64,000 nt of DNA from Coptis chinensis (Eukaryota; Streptophyta; Magnoliopsida; Ranunculales; Ranunculaceae): contig CM027382.1 in the NCBI GenBank assembly GCA_015680905.1, positions 21,487,501-21,551,500 of the forward strand. The letters run 5' to 3'. The position numbers and the translations under genes are program-made. Positions 12,115 to 24,312 of the stretch are shown here, in pieces. The notes under the pieces were generated by a model. The model did no database searches. It saw only the letters and a list, made by a program, of their open reading frames with translations, and was not told where the DNA came from. The first letter of the stretch is position 1. The number at the start of each line of letters is the position of its first letter.

Positions 12115-12760
12115 TGAAGCTTTAGATAGTGGTAGTAACTTCAAAAGAGTTTGTTTTTAGAAGTGAGGTTCATCCTAAATTGTTTAGAGTTTGAGTGAGG
12201 GAGATGTGAAGAAAAAAGGTAGACTCTTGTATGAATTAGAATGGTTCTAAGCCAATGAAAACTTAAAAGCTTTGATTGTTGGTATTGAAATGACTTGAAA
12301 ACATTAAAAGGAAGATTGAAACAAACTTGAAATAAAAACAACAAGATGAAAGAAAGATAGAAATAAGAACAAGTAAATAGCAATTTAGAGACATCACGCT
12401 TCACTTTTGCTTTTGCTTTTGCTTTTGCTTTTTGGTTTCTTCTTGACCAAGGTAGATTTAGGGAGAAAGTCATCATATTTTAAGATAAGGGCTGAGGGCT
12501 TTGACTTTTGACTTTGACCATTGACTTTAACCGGTTGACTTTGACTTTTCAGCACTTTTCCATAGCAGCTTCTGGTCTTCATAATAAGCATGATTAAGGC
12601 TCATTTTGGTGCTAAGACGCAGCTTTTATGATAAGTGGTATGAAATACTCCTTAATCTGAAAAAGGCAGTAAAAGCTATGAGTTGTCTTTTCGTTAAGCA
12701 TAAAAAAGACTGTAATACAGCAATATACGGGTAATAAAACGCACATTTGGGAGCTGAACA
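12115..12760 (-). repeat. 3' LTR of the Athila-like element
   Basis: Same family as the LTR at 21141-21933 and the solo LTR at 4392-5216. It ends in TG/CA. It holds six TTGAC words within 45 bp (12501-12545) and a TTTTGC short tandem repeat (12405-12430). Confidence 0.9.
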
Positions 12761-12772
12761 CCACCCCCAAAT
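12761..12772 (-). other. Polypurine tract of the Athila-like element
   Basis: Minus strand ATTTGGGGGTGG directly precedes the 3' LTR. G-rich tracts of this form prime plus-strand DNA synthesis in Athila-type elements. Confidence 0.7.
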
Positions 12773-14604
12773 AGCATCTTGCTTCTCCTCAAGCAAGGAT
12801 GAGAGAAAAAACTAAGATCACAAATGGTGATTTATTATAAGTTATACTAATCTCGTTTCACAGAGTGCAATTGCATTGACCATATGCAACAAGGCCTTAA
12901 ACCATTAGAAATTCCCTAGTGGACGAGCTTTAAGCCTCGTGAGAATTTTCCAGTGAAGGTACTCACAAACTTCTTCTATTTAGTACAAAGGGTCTTGTTT
13001 CCTTATTTATTCTCAGAAGTTCATATATCTCATTAGCGGGAATAAGGACAAGCTCTTTTGAACTTAGAATAACATATGTATAGTAATTAAATAATCTAAA
13101 GATAAATGTACAAAACATGAGCAATGAAATGCAAAAGCAAAGTCATTTCTGAGGCTTTTGGAGAGCTTCCTTAAGGTGGGTTCTCACAGGGGTGTGTTAC
13201 AATCACAACTCTCTGATAGATTCACTCAAAGTTCATTCTCTCAAGTACAATGGGCACTTATATTCCTCATATACTCAATTGACTTCTAAAGAAATCGGGG
13301 TCGATTGATCACGTTTGCCATTTACTATCACACCATCCTATTCCTAATCGAGCTAGAGGTCTTTTATTAGGAGTTACGGGACTAGGGTGATGGTTTAGAA
13401 AGGAAAAAAAAGGGAAAACAAAATCTGATAAGTCGAGAAACTGGGTCTTCAAGATACTTGTAACCAAAGAATAACCTCATTTTGTTCTTTTGCTTTCGAA
13501 TTGTGATACATTCTTTTAGCCTTTTAGCTTTGTGACTCCATATGATTTTGAATTTTTGGAGTTCTAACTTTGCTTTTGTTTCTTATTGTTTATGATATCG
13601 TCTCCTTTTGATTTTGAACTTTTGGGAGATTCGCTTGTTTTGCTCCTTTGATTTTTTGGAGTTTTGGTTTTTGATAGGTCTTTATTTTCTTTTCTTTCTT
13701 TTCTTTTCTTTTTGAAGCAAATAATTATTCTATTTTTGTACAAGGTCTTCTCTTCTCTTTTTTTGATATCCATCCAATTCTCAACTTATCAGCTGGATAA
13801 GCTTTTTATTGTGTGTTGTAACGAGTTAAGAATTTTTAGTGAAGAATGAAAAGGCTTTTATGAAGGGTGATCGCTCAAGAGGGGTAACTAGAGGAAAACT
13901 ATCTTTTTGGGTTTTTAACGTTTATTTGGCTATATCAATCCAAAAAGGGACTAAATTCTCTCTTAGGATATGGCGTGGTGATCAAGCAAGTGGGCGTGTG
14001 GTCTTTCTATCCAGACATCCTTTGTGTCATCACTCAATAATCATTCAGATGAGGCTTTTGGCTAGATTCTGACATGATATGGAACTTAATTGTTCTAACC
14101 TTGGCTTCAGAAACTCACTGCTATATACAAACAAATGCCGATGCATGCCATTCATGAAAAGATGCATAAACTATTGTACGTATATTAGTCTAAGTATGAA
14201 GAACAAGTCCTTACTCTATTTCTATAATGAGACTTCTAAACTTTTTATTCATCATAGAAAAAGGAAACAAGACTTTTTAATACTAAACGGAAAAATATTT
14301 TTGGTCTTTTTTGAAAAAAAATTTAGAAATGAAGAAATATACTATTCTATCTACTATATAGAAAATGCCTACTTTTTGCAAAATGTTACTATACCACCCC
14401 TCCCAAATAGAACTATGCGTTGTTCTCAAAGTATGAAGAGATAAGGAAAGAGATTACCATAGAAACATGAGCAAAAATGGCGATATACCTGTATTCTATT
14501 CTTCATGATGAAAATACGCCACCCCCAAATAAGTTTAGGGCGTGGGTTATTTGATATAGAACGAGAAATACATGTTTATTATACTAGGGATATTTATTCT
14601 ACTA

Positions 14605-14609
<5 letters not shown>

Positions 14610-14636
<27 letters not shown>
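14610..14636 (+). repeat. Poly(T) run of about 27
   Basis: Uninterrupted T homopolymer inside the Athila-like element. No LINE or SINE body or target duplication was recognised next to it. It could be a replication-slippage tract. The exact length is likely to be unreliable in any assembly. Confidence 0.8.
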
Positions 14637-14879
14637 ATGAAAACATATATTGCATGAAAGAAAAATGGAAAATTTTGGCATGATGTATCTGTTTTACCTT
14701 CTACTCATATACCAAATTCCACAACAAAAGCAAAATAAAACAATCAGATAATATTAAGCATATAATTAGACTTATACTACGTCATACACGTAAGAAGGAA
14801 ACAGAAAAATAAATAATTCCAACTATACGAACACTAGGAATCCTAGTCAGAAGCCATGCGTGACTCATCTCGACGTCTA

Positions 14880-16130
14880 GAAGATCGTTCTTGCTGATGT
14901 CGGGACTTGACATGTCTATCATTATACGGGAGCGCGTCTCTGATGCCCTACATTATTTTAGTGATATTGTGCTAAAAATGTCGTTGCTCCTGCTGGAAGG
15001 ACCACTGCTCCTCTCTGAAGGTATGTTGTTCCACTCTGATAGTCTATTGTTCCACTATGAAGTTCCCTTGAGTTTCCCTAAGCTGGTGGAGATACGAATG
15101 CAGAATCCTCTAGCCTCTATGGAGGAAGTGAATTCTGTCCATGGGATGAGTGAACTGTCGAGTGGCATCTTCAGTGAAGTAATCCACCTTCTTGGTTGGG
15201 CGTGCTTACTCAGCGGCTCTGGCGGCAGGTGGAAGCCATAATTTCTGGACGCAGTAGGCATAGATAAGACCTGTGGTAGCGTCCTTGACCTCTACTAGGG
15301 CGTCTGTGGCATCCCCAGTGCTACATGATCTTGGTGACCAGCACTGGCAGAGGAGCAATTTACTTCTTCAGTTTACAAAGTTACTCAAAGATAAAGGAGA
15401 CGATGCAGAAGCTATTCTTCTGCTCTTGAAGAATCTATAAAAGATGAAGTATCGCCTTACCTATATACGAAGGCTTGGCCGAGCCTAGCAGGTTGTAGGT
15501 TGTCCACTGAGATACTGCTAGCTGGTTCCTTCGTAGCGAACTCTAAAAAGTGCAGTGAGACTTGTTTTTAACCCCCTCGAGAAGTGTCTCTACCATCATC
15601 ACGTCGATAGTCTTTCCATCTGGGGACTGTTCCGTCTGAACATAAGCCTTCAGAGGAATCCCCATAACTCCACTCACCACCTCCTTAGTGATCCCCAGCG
15701 AGCGGCCATCCTTGACAACCGTGATGCGGTCATCCTCCCTTCTAAGCATGCACTTATAAAACGAAAGATTAAGAGAGAGAGAATAAGCTGCACCTTCTAA
15801 CAAAACCAAGGGTTCCCATCCTCTTCTTCTAATCTCAGCTCTGAAGTGCACTTCAAACAGATCGAAATTGAAAATTTTGCTCCGGCACGATTTTAAGAAC
15901 TCAAGCCATTTGCAGTAGGAATTGATGAAATTGGGGTTTTTTGTTGGAATAGGGGTTGAAAATGGGGCAAGTTGTAAAAAATTTGGGTGGAGGTGTGTTG
16001 ATGTGGACGGGCAGTCGCGAGTTGGATGGGGGCGAGCACAAGTCGAATTGGGTGGCTAGGGTTGGAGATTTGTGAGGAGGAAAAAGAGAATGTGGGCGGT
16101 CGCGTGGGCTAAATAGGGTTGATGGCACAT
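14880..16130 (-). pseudogene. Athila ORF1-like / plant transposon protein relic
   Basis: Minus-strand pieces in the Athila-like element. The best (15.55-15.85 kb) reads EIRRRGWEPLV, then LNLSFYKCM and VVKDGRSLGITKEVVSGVMG. This layout (R-x-W, an FY-containing segment, then a G-x-x-L-x-x-T repeat-like strand and a leucine/glycine turn) resembles the plant retroelement ORF usually labelled putative plant transposon protein or ATHILA ORF-1. It is preceded by a Pro/Ser-rich leader. The function of that ORF is unknown. It lies between gag and the 3' LTR on the same strand. Broken. The family assignment is by eye only. Confidence 0.5.
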
Positions 16131-18199
16131 GCCTCTTTAGTGAATTTGAAATTTTGGCCCAAGCCTAAATGAAATCGGGAAATTCCGATCTTGTCCTCAG
16201 TGCCTTGCCAACTTCAAGAGCCGATCCGCGCTTGGATACTCGTCCAATCTTGACCTGTGAGGTACCAAAACGATCAGCATCGAAAATTCAACGTAACAGT
16301 ATAGGGTACACTCATATCTAATGGTGGATGAAAAATATATGATGGAAAGAACTATACAACAACTGTAGGAAAATATGTACCCTATACTGTTAATAAGTTT
16401 TTTAATTAATTTTTTTGGGTTTTGAATAAGTTTGACATAAATTTTAAAAAGGTGGGTCATTTTAAGTTAGATCCCCAAGACTTGGAAGTTTTTGAAAACT
16501 TGAGTCAATCCCAACCAGATGGCTAGATTATTCTCTTCAGCTGTGCTCGATGAGCAGGTGGCTGGCACATGAAAACCATAAAAACTGAATTTTCACTATG
16601 AGATTAAAGAGCGGGGCAAGTTGGTGTTTTACATTTCAAGCACCAGCTTTCTCTCATAGCTCGTCTCTTACGTGCGTATAAACTTTTACCTAAACCAGGA
16701 ATGATTTTCGGTATATGTATCCATATCTTAAGCTGCAATTCTCTAGGAAGTGCTTGCACACAATCATTGAAACTGGTCTATCTAGTCTTGCTAGGTGGAC
16801 TTTGCTACAGAAGACATTTTTGAAAAGTTTTTCAGAAACGAGAGAGATTTAGAAAGGGAAAAGATTTAAACAAGATGGGAAAGATTTTAAAGAAAGGAAA
16901 AATTTTGAGTCTTTTAATGTCAGATTCTCGAGACAAAATAGAGAGGTAGAGGAAAAAAGATAGAATTAAACAGAGAATAGTATCACTTTGGGTTACTCTA
17001 TTTGTTTAATTCTTGTTTGGAGACACCTCGTCTTTTTTTTTTTTAGTTGGTTTTCTCATTCAAAATATATCTCTATCCATATAGAGGTTTTGCCAAGAAG
17101 ATAAAATTATACATTAATCCGGTATCATTTTGGTTACTCTGGGCGTATAACTTTTATTTTTATATCCTCTGGTTTTGAAAACTATGGAGAGATGATTTAA
17201 GGAACTCGTACTCAAAAGTTGTGATTCTAAGTGCTACTATTTGAAAATATTTTGTTTTTTGGAAAATCACTTGACTATTAATGTATAGAGAATCATCTAT
17301 TATAAGCGCGGTGAAAACAACCAATTTTATTAAAGAAAGAAAAAATATTTGTTTTTGGTTTTTTGGTTTTTATGTTCCTAAATTACTATGACAGAAAAAA
17401 TATAAACTATAAAACTACTAAGAAAAATCACTATGACGAAAGTGATTCTCCCAATAGAAGGTGCTTGAAATTAAATGATTCTAATTTTGTCATCCCACGG
17501 TTTGGCCTCCCTAGATCTTACACCTCCTGTTTTGCAAGTAGGCAAATCTAGTGAAGAGGACTAGCTCTATTTCTAGATAATCTAGTCTCTCTTCTCTTAC
17601 TCTCTAGTTAGCTCTAGTTAAAGCTATTCCAACTAGAGAGAAAGACGAAGCTCGAAACAATTAGAAATCACCCATAGAAGGAAAAAGTTTTCAAAATCAA
17701 GGGCTCCAACTGCTAACCATCCCACGGTATGGCATGCCTATGAAAGACAAGACATGTTAAACAGCCATGAGAAACAACCGTAAGGCACCTTCACTATATC
17801 CCCATCGCCCTCTGCTTTGTTTCACATCTCTTCTTTATAGAGGAAAGACTACTTAACGTCAAAGGTGAGATTGAAAGAAAATTGCTTATGTAAGACAGAA
17901 AATGTAAAAACAGAAAGTAGGGAAATTAAAATAAAGATAGGAATTGTAAATCTATTCTAAAAAGAAGTGTAAAATAAAAAAATAATAATAATAAAAAAAT
18001 AAATAATTGTATACTTGCTCCATAGGGGTACACTACTCAAACGACGAGTAAAAGTGCTAACGTGGAATGCGCAAGATATACTGTGGACTCAAGGCTCCGG
18101 CACTTACAACCACACCTTCCAAGTGGAGAGGTCCAGTTACCTTATTGATGTATCCCCTTAAAGCAGAAAATGGAATGGGAAAGGAATACATTGGAAAAG

Positions 18200-19730
18200 A
18201 GGAGTCAATCCTTGTAGATGGGATGATTAAGAAATAGTTTTTAGCTCTCCAACTTCGTTCACGTCACTTGTTGCTTTAAAGGCTGTGTTTGTTGGTTTAT
18301 GATTAGGAATAGCTTGACCTGGGAACATACTTTTCTGGGTTTTATCTTGGGCTAACAAGTTCAGAGATTGTTGCATGGATGCTAGGATTTGGGTTTGTTG
18401 TTGCATGACAGATAGCATTATTTCAGTAGGCTTATCTATTTAGACACTAGTTGATGGTGTAATGGAAACTAGGTCTCTTTGGTTGTTGATTGGTGGGTTT
18501 TGATAGTTCTGGTTAAATTAGGATGGAACCAAAGCTCTATTTTAATTGTTATAGGTACCTTGTCCTTGTCCTTGCCTAAATGTAGTTGTTGGTTTGTTGA
18601 AACCTGGTGGTGTTTGGTTTTGTGGAATGTTGGTCCATGCAAAGTTTGGATGTTATCTCCATGGTGCATTTGGTACATTGAAAGCACATACTTCTTCTGG
18701 CAGAAGTGATGATAGGTTTGTGATCAAGGAACATGTGGCATCTATATGATTTAAGCTTAAACAAAAATTGCATTGTAAGGTATTTATGTTCAAGACAGGA
18801 TGAGGGGTTTGATCTTTTTGTTTAGGTTGTGGGGGCATCTATCTTTCTTGTGAGGGTTTCTATTAGGGTTTTGATTTCTAAATCTGATTTCACCTCAAAA
18901 ATACCACTAGCCTTAGATGTACTGGGTTGGGTTGTTCTAGAATTGCTTATGTCGCCCCAATGGGTACTCTTTTCAGCTTGGTTTTCAAGAAAGGTTAAGG
19001 TTTCAATTGCACCTCTATCCAAAAAATTACCATTACTCATGATGTTGATGGTTACTTTGTGTTATGGGAGAAAGCCTTTGAAGAAACATTGGACTAGAGT
19101 GGATTTTTCTAGTTTATGGTGAGGACATGAATAGAGTAGGTCAGAGAATCTATCCCATGCTTCGGAAAATGTCTCACTCGAACTCTGTCTGAAGAACTAT
19201 ATCTTGCTTCCTATCTTTTCTATTTTCTTTGGCAGAAAGTACTTCTTCATGAAGGAGAACACAACATTTTTCCATGTATTGAAAGAGTTAGCCTTCTGTG
19301 AAAGAAGCCAAGCGTGACTCTTACCAGCTAGAGTGAAAGGAAACACTCGTAGCTTCACTTGATCGTCGGTGACGCCCAGATGATGAAAAGTATTACATAC
19401 TTCATGTATCCGGCGTAGATGCTCATACGGTAACTCGTGTTCTAACCCGTGGAAGATGGGTAGAAGATTGAACACGTTCGGTGGAATCCTAAAATCGCTC
19501 TTAAGCGGTGTGAGTCGAATACAAGATGGAGGTTCATCTTGCAACGGTGTGTAGAAGTTAGAGAGAGGCTCTTCAACTTGCACTACTTTATCAACCATCT
19601 TATGAGATGGAAGACTAGAAACAGGAGATTGTCTAGGGCGACGAGTTCTCCTACATGAGTAAGTTTTATTCTTGCTAATACTAGAAGTGCCTGAATGCAG
19701 TATCATACACTTTTTGCAAGACCCCAAAAC
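18200..19730 (-). pseudogene. gag relic of the Athila-like element
   Basis: Minus-strand text includes LPIFHGLEHELPYEHLRRIHEVC, VKLRVFPFTLAGKSHAWL and TWKNVVFSFMKKYFLP. This is the standard retrotransposon gag (capsid) signature of Athila/Tat elements: FxG...P..HL..F..IC, RL..FPFSL...A..WL, W......F..KFFP. Downstream pieces are Gln/Thr-rich, as in Gag linkers. Broken. It is the first coding region after the primer-binding site, as expected. Confidence 0.85.
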
Positions 19731-21123
19731 TATCCTAACATGCGCAAACGGTACAATGTATGCTCAAGAATTCAAAATTTGTTTTTGTAAGTATGGAGTT
19801 TTGAAAACTTTGCTTTTGGTCTATAATTTACTATACAGAGGAACATTTAGGCGCGAGACTAGGATGGCTCTACTACACGTCTCAAAAGAGTAGGCATTCA
19901 CTTCACCAAGTGGTGTGTTACCAAGAATCTCACTCACGATGAATCTGGGGGAGATGAGTGAGGAAGGTAGTTGGTCTACCGGAATCTAGTAACTTATTAC
20001 TCTAAATCCTCGTGGCTTTATTTTTGTCCTTTTCTGGAAGAGCGTGACTACGTTGGGCTCTAGTTGATTGATTTTAATTCATTTTTTTTTTTATCTAGGG
20101 CTACAAGAATTAAGCAACGTCCAATTTACCTACATTGGGTAATGACTTCCCAATGGTTGTAATATGGCTCGGGTTCAGCCTTATGCGCGAATGTAAATTG
20201 CAATGCGGAAAGTAAATTTCAAACAATCATGTAAGCATGCTTGAACACACAAGGTATCCTCTTATTTGGGCTTCGAGGAGATTTAGAATTTACCTCTCAA
20301 GCCGTGCTTACACGCTGCTTGAGGAGAAGGCGACGTCGGTTGGCGCGTGATCTGATAATCAGGCCCAACCTTTCGAGCTTTATCTTGTTTTAAGTTACAA
20401 TAAAGGCCCACTTAAAAAGCCCACAAGTTGGGTTTTTGACAATTTATACAACTTTGCCTTCAAGGGCCCAAACTTAAAACTAAACTAATATTATACTAAT
20501 CTAATTAACTAGTTTTAGATTGATAACCTAGATTAACTAGAGTCAAATGAACTTAGAGTGTTGATTACCAAGTTGATTTATAGTGTGTGAGTTATGATCC
20601 ACAACTTGCCTCACACACTTGAACTTCCCAAGGCAATTAAAACTCTAATCCCTTGGTAAGTATATAACTTAAACCAAGTTTAACTCATGTTCATCATAAG
20701 AAATCAATCAAAAACCAATTTTTCCTAATTTTTTTCGTTTTTCTTTTTATCTCTAACTATTACAAACAAGTTCCACTGACTTCTCCTACTCTATTACAAA
20801 ATCTGGGCTCGGAGTACAAGTACACACATCAAAATTACCGATACTGGAAAAAAATTAGGTATTGGTATGCTGACATGGCTGGGAGATCGCCGCGCCCGCA
20901 CGGTAACCCATCTGATTTCGGCAATTTTCGTCGGTTTTTATCTATGTCTTCAGCTCCTCTCCAGGTTGTTGGTTCCGCACCCTGATTTGCAAGAAAGTGG
21001 ATCAGTACTGAAAAACAATAAAAATAAAATGACGAAAAATTGAAAAAAAAAAATAGAAAAGGAGAGATGAGAATGATGCTCCCTTTTTAGATTCTCAACC
21101 AATCACTCTCACTCCCTCAATCC

Positions 21124-21140
21124 ATGACGGCGACGCCATT
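21124..21140 (-). other. Primer-binding site of the Athila-like element
   Basis: Minus strand TGGCGTCGCCGTC follows the 5' LTR after a short AA/AT spacer. It resembles the TGGCGCCGTTGCCGGGG site typical of Athila elements, with several mismatches. This fixes the orientation of the element as minus. Confidence 0.65.
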
Positions 21141-21933
21141 TGAAGCTTTAGATAGTGGTAGTAACTTCAAAAGAGTTTGTTTTTAGAAGTAAGGTTCATC
21201 CTAAATTGTTTAGAGTTTGAGTGAGGGAGATGTGAAGAAGAAAGGTAGATTCTTGCATGGTTCTAAGCTAATGAAAACTTGAAAGCTTTGATTGTTGGTA
21301 TTGAAATGACTTGAAAACATTGAAAGGAAGATTGAAACAAACTCGAAATAAGAACAACAAGATGAAAGGAAGATTAAAATAAGAACAAGTAAATAACAAG
21401 TTGATTGAAAGGAAATAAAACAAAAGAAAGTAAAAACATGAATTGAAAAACTAGACAAGAAATTAAACAAACCAAATAGTTTGGATCCTAAGACAATGAA
21501 TGGTTTCTCTCTCCCTTGCTTTTAGCTTATATACACCTACTTTTGCCTTTTACAGATTTACCCTTCTCCATTACAATTTAGACACCTCACGCTTCACTTT
21601 TGCTTTTGCTTTTTGGTTTATTCTTGACCAAGGTAGGTTTAGGGAGAAAGTCTATTTTGAGATAAGGGCATCCATTTCTGGTCTTCTGATTTGAAGGTTT
21701 TGACTTTTGACTTTGACTTTTTCAGCACTTTTCCATAGCAGCTTATGGTCTTCCTAATAAGCGTGATTAAGGCTCCTTTTGGTGCTAAGACGTAACTTTT
21801 ATGATAAGTGGTCTGAAATACTCCTTAACCTGAAAAAGGCAATAAAAGTTATGAATTGTCTTTTCGTTAAGTGTAAGAAAGACTGTAATGCAGCAATATA
21901 CGGGTAATAAAACGCACATTTGGGAGCTAATCA
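21141..21933 (-). repeat. 5' LTR of the Athila-like element
   Basis: A 793-bp block, TGAAGCTTTAG...GCTAATCA. It aligns with the LTR at 12115-12760 and the solo LTR at 4392-5216, and is somewhat longer than the former. Contains three TTGAC words at 21700-21717. Confidence 0.9.
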
Positions 21934-21938
21934 TACTT

Positions 21939-23762
21939 ATTTTTTGTTTTCTTAAAATACTAGACATGCTAAAGCAATAAGACCCCTAACTAATGCATGG
22001 GGATATATGTCACCTGATCGGATCCCCATTGATAAAGAGGCAAGTAATTGATATGTGATTGTAAGCTTCCATTACCGCCACTTTTGGCTACCTCACTAGC
22101 TTTCTAATTTCACTTAAACAGATTCATTAATCACTCTTAACACAAACTTGCTAAAAAAGATAAAAACTCACTAAAATCTCCTTCTCTAATCATAGTCTGA
22201 AGTATTCATTGCAATTATCCAAGTACAACTATAGCAATAACTACTCTTATCTCATTCAATGGACATACCTTAGTCATACCTTGCTGGTAAAGCTGCCTCC
22301 AACTAAATTTTAAAACCTAATAGCAATGAGACTATGATAGAAGCCAATTCAGAGTTAAGAAAATAACTAAAACTCCTAACAACCACCTAAAATTTCACTC
22401 ATTAAACATAGTATGAACATGTACAAATTTATAATAAGACAAAAAGTTTAGAATGGTCAAATATCTATACCAGTATAGAATAAAGGAAACGACTACAAAG
22501 CTAGCATGGGAAACATAAGGTTCTATTTCTCAAATAGATTGAATGTTCTAATACAAAGAAGTTTAGACAAGTGGAAGGATAAGTTCAGCAGAACGTTCGA
22601 ATTACTTAATGAGATTCACATTCTTAAAAGATCTACGACATGGTCATGTAATGCAAAGATTCAAATGGTTGGCCCTTGTAAAGTAGCAAGAATATAGATT
22701 ACTATATGAACAGCAAGAATGCCCAATCAGACTAACCATATGTATTTGGCAACCATATCAAATAATCTTGAGTCAACAAATATAGGTGATGATAAACAAC
22801 CATATACATTACAAAGTCTGAGACCTATATATTTAAGACTACTATACCATTATGTCACTATTATTGTATTTGTCAAGACCACCAAATAATCTAATCTCCA
22901 CAGTAGCACGCAAATGCTATTTGCAACCATGTCGACTAATGTCATCTCAACTCCTGCACTAACCTTCAGTAAAGAAATAATAAACAAGAACAAAATAGTT
23001 AACCTAGTAAGTTCAAAGAAATAAAATTATTAAATGAATATTTTCAATATATATCAGTTTCCTAGATTACAGTAAACTACAAACTTGCATTGTAATGAAT
23101 ATGTGCATCTGTTTGTGCCATTGTTATGATGTCGAAACCTAAGTCCTCATCCAATCTAACAATTTAAAATAGTGTATAAGTAAAACATTAACATCCAGAT
23201 GACACAATTAAAAAGTAAGTTAACAAGTACAATCCTGGGTAACCCATACTACTTAAAAGAGTGCAACTATTAGATTACATATATTTTCGCAAGAGTGCAA
23301 CAACCTGTAATCCTACCAAAGCCTGATTGCTTGTAAAAGTGGTAATATTGTGTACTTAAAAATAAAATAAGTACCCAAAAAATGTCTCAAATGCAAGTAA
23401 CTACCTTTCTCAAAGTAATCATTTTTTAGCTGATAAGATTATCATATTCAAATGCGGGTAAACATGTTGTCAGTTCCATACTGGCAGCAATATTTAGAAG
23501 AATAATTTATCTATTTTTACAAACACACCAAAACTAATTCATTAGTATACCATTGTTAAGGTTCAGCGTAAGCACTACATTTGCCAATTTGATGGGGATT
23601 AGAGACAGCGGTGCACATGCCTAATCTGCAAGTCAAACCACAACCAAAATCTTCAGTCGGCTCCAAGCTGTTTTTCAACTATTAAAATCCATAAAGAACA
23701 CCCTATTTTGAGGGAGGGGTGGGTGTGTGGGGATTAGGTTCAATAGATAGCCACGTTATAGG
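21939..23762. other. Gene-less AT-rich stretch between two retroelements
   Basis: About 1.8 kb of AT-rich sequence, continuous with 9692-12114 once the Athila-like insertion is removed. No coding region, RNA gene or transposase motif is recognised. The short open frames (longest about 60-70 codons) look random. It is probably interior sequence of the older CACTA-like relic. Confidence 0.5.
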
Positions 23763-23767
23763 AAGTT

Positions 23768-24228
23768 TGTAAGTACCATCCGTTCTACATTTCATATCAC
23801 TATAGCACACGTGCCCACACACCAAGTCGTTCCTCACCAGCTCATACCAAGCCATTAGAACGTACCAACAACCCAAACCCAGGTCGTCCCAAACAGCAGT
23901 TACAACCATATATTAAAGCAAATCATCTAGCAATCCACGGAGCTCGGTCGGCGCACTAATCAAGGAGACATTTACTTTGTAACATCAGGAGTAATGTCAA
24001 ATCATCAAGATAGCACAAAATATGGATCTACACTTGATAACGGCCTTGAGCAAATAAGGAAGGTCAGCTCAAACATCTATAAGTAGAGAGAGATGAACTA
24101 CGTAAGGCTTGATTCAAGTTTACCCCAAGAAACTTGATACGTAGGCAACTCTTGTCCCAAAAAGAGTGCAACCATTCCCTATCAAACAGAACATTAGGTC
24201 CTTCGCCCTAAAACACCAAACCTCTACA
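23768..24228 (+). repeat. 5' LTR of element 2
   Basis: Starts TGTAAGTACCATCC and ends CAAACCTCTACA. It aligns with the 3' LTR at 41821-42253 (shared TTCTACATTTCATATCACT and GTACCAAC). It contains ATCTATAAGTAG (24076-24087), a TATA-like box about 150 bp before the LTR end. Confidence 0.9.
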
Positions 24229-24229
24229 T

Positions 24230-24245
24230 TGGCACCGTCTGCCGG
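24230..24245 (+). other. Primer-binding site of element 2
   Basis: TGGCACCGTCTGCCGG lies one base after the LTR end. Tat elements usually carry TGGCGCCGTCTGTGGG-like sites here. The position and sequence fix the plus orientation. Confidence 0.75.
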
Positions 24246-24312
24246 TTCGTTTCCTTAAGAAAAGAACACACACTATTTTCTCAAGCCCACGAAGCTGGTC
24301 AGAAAAACCACC

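Larger units (their letters stand above)
12115..21933 (-). mobile_element. Athila-like LTR retrotransposon lacking a visible pol, TSD TACTT
   Basis: A 9.8-kb insertion with both LTRs (12115-12760 and 21141-21933), each TGAAGCTTTAG...CA, flanked by a perfect TACTT duplication (12110-12114 and 21934-21938). Next to the right LTR, on the minus strand, TGGCGTCGCCGTC resembles the Athila primer-binding site. Next to the left LTR lies the polypurine tract ATTTGGGGGTGG. So it reads right to left. It contains a gag relic and an Athila ORF1-like relic. I recognise no reverse transcriptase or integrase, so it was probably mobilised in trans. Its frames are broken in several places. The LTRs resemble each other closely apart from a length difference, which suggests middle age. 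Confidence 0.9.

Noticed and set aside
14610-14636. LINE or SINE tail
   Set aside because: A bare poly(T) run without a recognisable element body or flanking duplication.
18829-19122. Plus-strand 97-codon frame in the Athila-like element
   Set aside because: Antisense shadow of the minus-strand gag relic.
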